Source: Reticulascus tulasneorum (taxonomy: Eukaryota; Ascomycota; Sordariomycetes; Glomerellales; Reticulascaceae). Taken from it: a stretch of 64,000 nt of DNA. A program made the position numbers and the translations under genes. The notes beneath the pieces were generated by a model, which saw nothing but the letters and a program-made list of their open reading frames with translations, had not been told where the DNA came from and searched no databases. The stretch covers positions 496,001-560,000 of the forward strand of contig LSAX01000002.1 of the NCBI GenBank assembly GCA_001557505.1, written 5' to 3'. Below are positions 56,358-64,000 of the stretch, piece after piece. How positions within the stretch are numbered: position 1 is the first letter of the stretch; each line of letters opens with the position of its first letter.

Positions 56358-57804
56358 CCTTGGGGCTGGTGTTGGGGGTGTCGCGTGAGGGCGGCCTTTT
56401 TCTGGTGTTGTGGTCGAGATGTACTCATGCAAGCTGTCATGTCAAGACACGGAACGTCTGTGCAGTCACCCAGAGAGAGGGGAGGTAGAGCCAAATGGTC
56501 TGGAAAATACACCTGCACTCCAGTCTTTTATACGAGCTGCTGTGCCAACCTCCCATGTGATGAGATCTGGACTCTTCTCGAGACTGCAAAGTCCCACGAC
56601 ACCCTCAGCCTCTTATATTGATTGCTCCAAGAATTTGCCATCAAAGGCGCCTTCCAACTTGGGATGGAGCTTTGTGCAGCAGGTGCGGCACTGCGACCCA
56701 GAGGGGATTGGAGCGATAACAGGGCTAAACCTCGGCTTAAACATAAGAGTACCTAGTGCAGCATTGGTCGCCCAAAAGAGCAATTTGGCAAATCATCCAA
56801 ATGAACTCTCCCGACCCGACTTGCTCTTCTCTGCATGGGCGCGCGATAGTGAGTGAGTGAGTGAGTGAGTGAGTGAGTGAGAGAAAGAGGTCTGCTGAAA
56901 GTTCAGCGACGGGTCTGGTTCGCACCTGGAAGCTCCCGTTAGGCGTGCCGCTAAATGCCATCATGGACGCACACACACAGCATCCACCAGCCAGACCAAG
57001 CCCGAAAGGATGAGCTCAGGAGCAACAGTGGTTACCTTAGTTAATAACAACTGTTAGCTACAGCCATGCTCTGATAGGCACCTTGGCCAACAGAGATTAT
57101 CGCCTTGGATCTGGCTGCATTTGGCACTTATGCAGCATCCTCTGCAGCCTCCTCGCAGCGCTACCCATGGCGACATGAGAACACCCAATCACAGACCGAA
57201 ACAGCCGTGAACGTGTCTCCCCACACACTGGCATGGCTCCTGCAGGAGGCGGCTTTGGGATCTGAATCTGAAAGGAGGAGGAACACACGCAACTTCAAAT
57301 AACATCGCATTTCCCCCCATCGTCTGTTCCCATATGTCATCCGGTAAATCCTGCGCACTGTCAATTGTCCGATCGCAATAATCTGTCCTGCTCGGCGCTT
57401 GGCCTTGTTCTCCGCAGTGTCTCTCGCTTCAGACTAGTCAATCAATTCGCCGGATCCGCACGTCACTGACGGCCGTTTCCATCCTTTAGCCTGTTCGACT
57501 TGGCTAGCCTCCGTGGTGGGAAGGACACGCTGGTGTAGACTTCCAAGGCCAAGGCCATAGGGCAACCTGGACAGAACCTCTCACACAAGAGAGACCAACG
57601 TCGGTTTTTTTCACGAGGACCCACGATACCCACCCGCCTGCGCGTACATTCGATCCGGCCTTTCTCCCCAAGACACAGTGGTGGGAATATTTTGGCTCAT
57701 GACTTGAGACACCTGGGCGGTAGAGGGGTTTCGACGCTCCCACATCCATCAACAGCCCTCTTCCTCCTCTGCGGACGCAGCCTCTCTCTCCTTTCCCACC
57801 TGAT
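56358..57804. other. Divergent intergenic region
   Basis: This 1.4-kb region between Alg1 and the zinc transporter holds both promoters and a GTGA microsatellite at 56849-56882. No gene is supported. Confidence 0.55.
56849..56882 (+). repeat. GTGA tetranucleotide microsatellite
   Basis: About eight uninterrupted GTGA (equivalently GAGT) units followed by a purine-rich tail lie midway between two divergent genes. Confidence 0.9.
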
Positions 57805-59572
57805 ATGGCGTCGTCCTATGCACTTCCTTCCTCTGCGTTGCCGCACGCGCATCACCACCACATGCATTCGCACTCGCATTCGCCGCCTGCACTGAGCAAG
57901 TTGAGGACAATGCCCAATGGGGGGTTGCATTCGCACAGCCAGAGCCAGAACTCGGGCAGCGGCCACAATCACAGCCATGACCATGCCCACGACCACGATC
58001 ACGACCACAGCCACGATCACGGCCACGAGCATAACCACGAGCATAACCATGACTCGCACAACCAGACAAGCTACAGAGCGAACTCCGGTCAAGCGTTTCA
58101 ACCTCGAGAACAACCCCTCCCTCCGTCATTTGCGCAGTGGAATGGCTGGAAATCGGAATCCACACCCGGCGGAAGGCAGCTCATCACTCCCATAACCGAT
58201 TCATTTCCCCAGGGCGCATATCAACCGCCCGTAAATACTTCAAAAGATCTTCACCATGCGCATCGACATGATCACTGCGACCACGATCATGATCACCACG
58301 ACCATGGCCATACTCACGACCACGCCCATCACGAGCAGAAACCTAAGCCCTCGCTTTTCACGAGAATCATACTGCGATATACCTCCGGGTTCCCGCTGAT
58401 ACACACCATACTGATGGAGAAGGATTCGAGGAGAATATTTTACTTCATGACGTATGTGTACCGGAAAACCCGGCGCATTGAGATATCCGGCTGACAATTG
58501 GCGCTTCTAGGCTCAACTTCTCCTTTATGGCTGTTCAGGGCTTTTACGGCTACGTGACGGACTCGCTTGGCCTCTTGAGTGACACAATCCACATGTTCTT
58601 CGACTGCGTTGCTCTCTTTGTCGGTCTCTGCGCTGCCGTAACCAGCAAGTGGCCGTCGAGTCAGAGATTCCCGTACGGGTTTGGGAAAATCGAGACATTG
58701 AGTGGCTTCGCCAATGGCATTTTACTGATGTGGGTATTGGCTCTTTCTAGGGTTTTGAGGCTTGTCTGACGGTGCAAAATAGGCTGCTCAGCGTCGAGAT
58801 CATATTTGAGGCTTTTGAACGACTATGGGAAGGACACGAAACGAAGAGACTGGGGGAGCTGTTTATTGTGAGCTTGATTGGCGGGCTTATCAATTGCGCT
58901 GGGTTGATGGGATTTGGACATCATCATGGCCACGACCATGGGCATGGCCATTCCCACGATCATTCGCACTCGCACGAAACGCATGATCATTCACACGGAC
59001 ACGGGGAGAAGGAAACCAAACCCCACGAAAGCCATGGCCATGGCCACGACCACCATAACGAAAACATGCATGGCATCTTCCTGCATGTCCTCGCGGACAC
59101 TCTTGGTAGTGCATCTGTGGTGGTGTCAACTGCTGCAACCTGGGCGACGGGCTGGTCCGTCTGGGACCCTCTAGCCTCGTGCCTAATCGCCATACTCATT
59201 TTCATCTCCTCCATACCTCTCATCAAATCATCGGCGAAACGGCTCCTACTCAGCATACCCGACGACACGGAATACAACTTGCGCAATACTCTAGCCGGTA
59301 TTCTCCAGCAGCGAGGCGTCGTCGGCTACTCGGTGCCCAAGTTCTGGATGGATGACAGGGGCAGCGACTCGAGAACTAAGCTACAGGGCATGATGCACGT
59401 AGTAGCAGCACGAGGTGCCAGCATAGACGAAGTGAGGGACAACGTACGAGACTACCTGTTCAACAACGACATGGACATAGTAGTCCAAGTCGAGCGCGAA
59501 GGAGATAATAGCTGCTGGTGCGGCGTTGGGCGCAGCTCCTCGATCTCGCCTCTAAGCGCTAGAGCCTATTAG
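57805..59572 (+). CDS. Msc2/ZnT5-type CDF zinc transporter with His-rich loops
   Basis: Three exons (57805-58451, 58511-58730, 58784-59572) join in phase to give 551 residues. The CDF metal site is present: LSDTIHMFFD in the second helix and HVLADTLGSA in the fifth (HxxxD type, as in zinc carriers). YGFGKIETLSGFANG and GILLMLLSVEIIFEAFERLW across the second splice are typical of the Msc2/ZnT5 group. The cytosolic N-terminus has two stretches of alternating His-Asp/Ser, and a third His-rich loop lies between helices four and five. Yeast Msc2 works with Zrg17 to load zinc into the ER. This protein is shorter than yeast Msc2 because it lacks the extra N-terminal helices. Confidence 0.88.
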
Positions 59573-60878
59573 AGAGGGCATCTGCCTATGACGCCCATGA
59601 TCGCAGTATCTACACCACTTTTGGAAAAAGAGCCCGAGATAAAGGTAGACTAAGAAACAGCTTCGCAAAAGCCGAGAAAGTTGGAGGTAGAAAGATGGTC
59701 CCGTTTGGAGAAGGGGCTTGGTTCGGGGAGCATTCGATATTGTCTCCCAGTGTGTTGTGGTCTACTTCATGGATATATTATAGGGGCTCTTGTGGGTAGC
59801 ACAGGGCATTGTACGGTATTCGACATCTGTATGAGTAGACACGGACACATTCCTAAAAATAGATACCCTTTTTAAACGTTTTGTGGTCTTTGAATGGAGT
59901 GTACACTCGCATCACTCAACAGCTCAGACAGAACATCGGCACATGCTTCTCACTTCTGAAGCGCCCATCGTCGTGTCCAGGTGACGAAAGTTCCGTCCAT
60001 CCGTCCGTCCGCCCGCCTTACCGGCGCGGCTTGCCACGGGATGATTTGAGATGCCACGGGTGGTAGCTCAGGCACTGGCAACCTGCAAGCGACAGCTGAG
60101 CGGCTGAAGAAGTCCAGTCCACCGCAGTGTCAAAGCCGAGGCCACATCTCAGCAGCGTCTAGTTTAACCCCCGTGGAGGTCATCTCTCTCATCTAAGTGG
60201 CCAATCGCCATTCTGACGTGGACCGGTCACAGGGGCCCTGCAAACTTTCGCACGAGGGGCATGTGGCAGCTCTGGAGCTCTGTCCCCTGCCCTTGAAAAT
60301 GAGCCGAAAGGCCGAGGCAAGACAGACACAGACCGGGCTAAGAACTTATTTTATTTTAATGTTGGGCTATTTCCTCTTTCGGTCGCGTTCCTAGCTAACG
60401 ATCGAGTTTCGATTTTGTTTTTACTTACAAAACTGGATATTTTTCTTGGAATTTTTTGAAGCGTCAGTACGAGAGAGCCGCTGAGGAAACGAGTCCGCCT
60501 GCGAACCCGTCCAACATACAAAAAGCACGAGACGTGGGGCTGCCTGTGCCGAGGCTTTTGTGACGTAGCCGAAACTCACTCGCTTCTGGGTGTCTTCAGG
60601 TCGGTAGCGGAGCTTGAGCTATCTTCCATCGCAATTTGCGGCAAAGCTGTCTGGATCACGAATTCACCCTCAGACGCGAGCGACAGTTACGAAACTCGTA
60701 GGACCTGAAATCCGAGAACCGTTTCTTCGAATCGGTGATTTATTAAGAAGGGCTTGCGAAACCGCATTGGCAGCTGGAGCTTGGCTTCCTTTCCTCCGGA
60801 TCCCTCCCTTTTCTGCCGGTTAGAGCTTGCCGATTGCAGCTCGTCCACCTCCAACCTCCACAATCGCACCACGACGAC
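59573..60878. other. Intergenic, promoter of the carnitine carrier
   Basis: No gene is supported. Short CCGTCCGTCC repeats occur near 59995-60015, and pyrimidine-rich sequence precedes the next ATG. Confidence 0.55.
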
Positions 60879-61975
60879 ATGGCACCATCATCGAGCTCCT
60901 CGACGGGAGCGCAACTCAACCAGCAGATAAACGACAAGCTACCCCCGGTTGTGGCAGACAAGATTCCTCGTATCCCTGAGTCCAAGCAAGAGCTCAAGGC
61001 TGAGGTCAAGGAGGAGGCAAAGGTTGCCGTGAGCTCGGGGCTCTCACAGCTGCGGTCCTTGGCGGCTGGCGGCTTCGGTGGAGTTTGCGCTGTTGTTGTC
61101 GGACATCCCTTTGATCTAGTCAAGGTGCGGCTGCAGACTTCCGAGCGAGGAGTGTACTCGTCTGCATTGGATGTGGTGAGGAAGGGGATTGCGCGAGATG
61201 GACTGAGGAGGGGATTATACGCCGGTGTCAGTGCGCCTCTGGTTGGCGTTACTCCAATGTGTACGTTTCTCTACTATACAAGTGTGGCCCGGGGCTAACA
61301 TCACCAGTTGCTGTGTCTTTCTGGGGCTACGACGTGGGCAAAAACCTCGTCCGCTCCTACTCCTCAGTCAACCCCGACGGCAGCCTCTCTATCGCCCAGA
61401 TCTCTGCCGCCGGCTTCTTCTCCGCCATTCCGATGACCGCCATCACCGCGCCGTTCGAACGCGTAAAAGTCATCCTCCAAGTGCAGAGCCAGAAACTTGC
61501 GCCTGGCGAGAAACCGAAGTATAACGGCGGGTTGGACGTGGTCCGCCAGCTCTACCGCGAGGGCGGCGTGCGTTCTGTCTTTCGAGGGTCGGCGGCCACG
61601 CTCGCGCGCGATGGTCCCGGATCTGCCGCGTATTTTGCCGCTTATGAGTACATAAAGCGACGCCTGACACCAAAGGACGAGAACGGGAAGCCGAGCGGGC
61701 AGCTGAGTCTGATGGCGATCACCTGCGCTGGCGCGGCGGCTGGTGTAGCCATGTGGATCCCCGTGTTCCCGATCGACACTGTCAAGAGTCGGCTGCAGAC
61801 CGCGGAGGGGAATGTCACGCTCGGGGGAGTGGTTCGAGAGGTGTACGGGAAGGGTGGCTTCAAGGCCTTCTTCCCAGGCTTCGGGCCTGCGTTGGCGAGA
61901 GCAGTGCCAGCCAATGCGGCCACATTCTTAGGCGTGGAGTTGGCGCATCAGGCTATGAACAAGGCCTTTGGCTGA
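60879..61975 (+). CDS. crc1: Mitochondrial carnitine/acylcarnitine carrier
   Basis: Two exons (60879-61260 and 61308-61975; 47-base intron) give 349 residues. Three carrier repeats each have their signature: GHPFDLVKVRLQT, APFERVKVILQVQ and FPIDTVKSRLQT. Other carnitine-carrier phrases include RGLYAGVSAPLVGVTPMFAV across the splice, SFWGYDVGKNLV, RSVFRGSAATLARDGPGSA, AYFAAYEYIKRRL and GFKAFFPGFGPALARAVPAN. The protein sits in the inner mitochondrial membrane and exchanges acylcarnitine for free carnitine for fatty acid and acetate use; the Aspergillus homologue is AcuH. A 55-residue charged N-terminal extension precedes the first helix. The start at 60879 is the first ATG in the frame that gives this form; an upstream in-frame codon at 60834 is not ATG. 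Confidence 0.92.
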
Positions 61976-62165
61976 GCTAGTCCGGGTGGAAGACAGGAAA
62001 ATGAGGAATCTAGGCCAGATCCGAGAATGGAGGTGAACAAGGAGTTTTGCAGTAGACTGTACAACACAGCATCTACTTTGACGCATTCGCCAGAGGGAAG
62101 CAGATAGAGGAGTATGGGATACATTAACAAGCATATTCATCAATTCGGATCTTTATATTGGCGAT

Positions 62166-62840
62166 CTATCTTTTAGCAATGACCCAGAGGAACCCAGCCT
62201 CGGAATCATGGTCTTCTTTAATCTCCTGAAATGCCACCTCATATCCAGCATGCTTCAACTTCTCTAGCGTAGCATCTGCCCCCCAACCACTCCAGAACAT
62301 CCAGCCTTTCTCATGCTCCAGCCATTTCTCCTGGACGATTCCCGGATCTGCGGCAGCCCCGAAGTTCGCAAGCAGGTAGCCACTAGGTCGCAGCCACTTG
62401 GCAATCCTACTTAGCATCTCCGTCTGCTCGTCACGCGGCAGATGGATGATGCTGTAGATCCCCAGGACGGCATCGAACGACTGCGCCGGGAAGTCGAGGG
62501 AGAGCATGTCGCCTTCAATAAAGCTAATGCGGTCCCCAGCCTCGGCAAAGGCTTGTCTTGCCACCGCCAGCTGGGTGCTGGATATGTCGTTGGCGACAAC
62601 GGTGGTGTTGGGATGCGCTAGGAGTCTCCGAGCTATCGGGTCTCCAGCTCCGCATCCGAGCTCCAGCACCTTGAGAGGCTTGTCTTTGGGGAGCAGCTGG
62701 AGCAATTTGTCTAGATAATCCAGACGATGGGAGGTGTGAGGGACAGTCCATGTGTTGTAGACTGGGGAAATGGCATCGTATGACTCCTTGATGCGTACTT
62801 TAAGGTTCTCGGGTACCTGGTAATCCTCTTTGGAATCCAT
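62166..62840 (-). CDS. Class I SAM-dependent methyltransferase
   Basis: The gene is intronless with 224 residues from the ATG at 62840. The frame extends to 62879 only through a GTG. The Rossmann-fold motifs are intact: motif I VLELGCGAGDPIARRLL, the acidic loop TVVANDISSTQL, motif II/III DRISFIEGDMLSLDFP, FDAVLGIYSIIHLP and motif III LRPSGYLLANFG. The C-terminus has an aromatic segment WLEHEKGWMFWSGWGAD followed by FLWVIAKR. This is the methyltransferase-11/25 type common in small-molecule modification. The substrate cannot be told from sequence, and there are no secondary-metabolite genes nearby in the window. Confidence 0.88.
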   Translation of the reverse strand: MDSKEDYQVPENLKVRIKESYDAISPVYNTWTVPHTSHRLDYLDKLLQLLPKDKPLKVLELGCGAGDPIARRLLAHPNTTVVANDISSTQLAVARQAFAEAGDRISFIEGDMLSLDFPAQSFDAVLGIYSIIHLPRDEQTEMLSRIAKWLRPSGYLLANFGAAADPGIVQEKWLEHEKGWMFWSGWGADATLEKLKHAGYEVAFQEIKEDHDSEAGFLWVIAKR

Positions 62841-63934
62841 AGCTCGCTCTCGGGTCTCAATTGCGAGACGTCCGAACACGGGGCTCCGAGTCTCTAGCTT
62901 TTAAATGGTAATTACGGGGTAGTCTGTCGGAGTTCCGTACCGGGAATTAATCACTTTTGAATGTTTGAGTATACAGAATCTCCCCGTTGGACGCAGAATA
63001 GAAGCACATTTATACAACAAAACATTCCTCGAATGTGTCATACTTGATTACTAGTAGCCTCGAAAGAAGTGTGAATCACACCGAAGACGCAATCGGAGGC
63101 TATACCTACTCGGCACAGAGGGTGTGGATCGATGCATCTACCGTCGCACTCTCGCCCCTCTTCCCCCACGTGCAGTGACGAAGTTTCGCAACTGGAGCCG
63201 CCTAATGCAAGCATAATCACATGTGCCGTCCAAATTCAATCACAACTTGGGCTGCTAGGACGCGCACCAAACAAATTGGGGGAACCCTGGGGAGCCTGGG
63301 ACGGGGACCATTGGCCGCCTGAGGCGCTCCTGGGGAATAATATACGATGGTTATGACCCCATTTCTGGTCACGCACGAGCAGCATCATTCGTCCCGGGGG
63401 CCGTCCCTCATATGGAGCCTTGGTTTCCTTCAACGCTCTCAGCTGCTACATACCTTACCTTACTGCATCATATCCCACCACCCCCGCAAAGCCGCTCCTT
63501 ATTGTGGAGTTATTATAGGTTCGACTCCCAATTATCCTCGGACTTTTGTGTGCATCGTTCCTCGGTGTCGCGGGTTTGCGATTTCGGTCGCACGAACCTC
63601 GTTCTTGCAAGACCGGGCTTGAACTCTAAGGTCTGGAACCTGACTTGAATTGCGAAGCATCATCTTCGTTTCCTGGGTTGGCAAGCTGGACGCTGCGACG
63701 TGTTTAGCTTGCTTCGCTAGGCGAAAGCTTAATCTCTCCCGACAACAAACAGCCGCCATCCCTAGTCGCGCTTGAGTGGTCCCAAAGCCCTACTCTTATT
63801 GACTCCCCAGAGATCCGCAGCCTATTTCTTTGTTCGCACCTCTAAACTCTACGCGAACCAGCGCAGGTGGTATCTGAGTTTCGGGCGTGGACCCGACTGC
63901 TGCAAGCGGGTATCGCCTTCTTGCCTGCATCAAA
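62841..63934. other. Intergenic, no gene supported
   Basis: Only short frames are present. The sequence from 63400 on has C/T-rich stretches and could be the promoter and leader of a gene continuing past the right edge. Confidence 0.5.
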
Positions 63935-64000
63935 ATGGGGCGCCTGCCCGCGTACATCTTCGTCGTCAGGTTCGTGGCTCCTTGTTTCTGGCATGCTGAG
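63935..64000 (+). CDS. Possible 5' end of a gene running off the right edge
   Basis: An ATG in good fungal context (CAAAATGG) opens a frame to the window end (MGRLPAYIFVVRFV...). An AG|GTTCGT donor-like site lies within it. The stretch is too short to assign a family, and the call rests on start context and a C/T-rich upstream region. Confidence 0.25.
   Translation, partial: MGRLPAYIFVVRFVAPCFWHAE

Noticed and set aside
57697..58165. Minus-strand frames opposite the zinc transporter N-terminus
   Set aside because: Their valine/arginine and glycine/histidine repeats are the reverse complement of the His-Asp repeats of the real gene.
63510..63535. GGTTCGACTCC resembling a tRNA T-arm
   Set aside because: The flanking bases do not pair into a five-base T stem and no acceptor or D-arm could be found upstream.
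1..64000. CRISPR arrays, rRNA and prokaryotic operons
   Set aside because: There is no regularly spaced repeat-spacer structure and no rRNA-like sequence, and the gene structures are clearly eukaryotic.

Overview
The window is nuclear DNA of a filamentous ascomycete (Pezizomycotina, most likely a Sordariomycete). Evidence for this is the short spliceosomal introns (about 47-75 nt, GTRNGT donors, CTAAC/CTGAC branch points, YAG acceptors), HET-domain and fungal CorA-like families, a BLI-3 homologue, and pyrimidine-rich promoters. There are no bacterial features. Exon structures below were joined by hand: each proposed splice preserves the reading frame, and most recover an uninterrupted family alignment.

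Left part (1 to about 31 kb) has accessory character. In order it holds: the 3' end of an ankyrin-like gene running in from the left edge; a HET-domain gene with a C-terminal membrane region (minus); a single-pass receptor-like protein with a proline-rich tail (minus); a 14-exon HET-like membrane protein whose N-terminus is built from small repeated exons (minus); a CorA-like transporter (plus); a small conserved cysteine-rich protein (minus); a HET relic; a secreted subtilisin-like protease (plus); a 4.3-kb stretch without a convincing gene; a second CorA-like transporter (plus); and a decayed chimera in which a Zn2Cys6 zinc cluster reads into the broken C-terminus of a GH106-type glycoside hydrolase. 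A short diverged direct repeat flanks the HET gene.

Right part (about 31 to 64 kb) is mostly conserved housekeeping: an arginyl-tRNA synthetase paralogue with eroded catalytic motifs; a LURP-one/tubby-like protein; an SF1 UPF1/MOV10-type helicase; a DHCR24-like FAD oxidoreductase; an unknown disordered protein; an F-box-like protein; a Cys-rich single-pass membrane protein; a BLI-3 flavin-fold protein; Dph5 (diphthamide synthesis) divergent from Snu23 (tri-snRNP zinc finger); Ubc7-type E2; Alg1 mannosyltransferase; a His-rich Msc2-type zinc transporter; a mitochondrial carnitine/acylcarnitine carrier; and a small SAM methyltransferase. A possible further gene starts just inside the right edge.

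The most interesting items are the ArgRS paralogue that keeps its full-length fold while losing the HIGH, KMSKS-type and EGDTG-type motifs; the zinc-cluster/glycosidase chimera; the three adjacent same-strand genes at 2-12.5 kb that could form a membrane-linked recognition module; and a Dph5 intron whose first acceptor AG would create an immediate stop codon.
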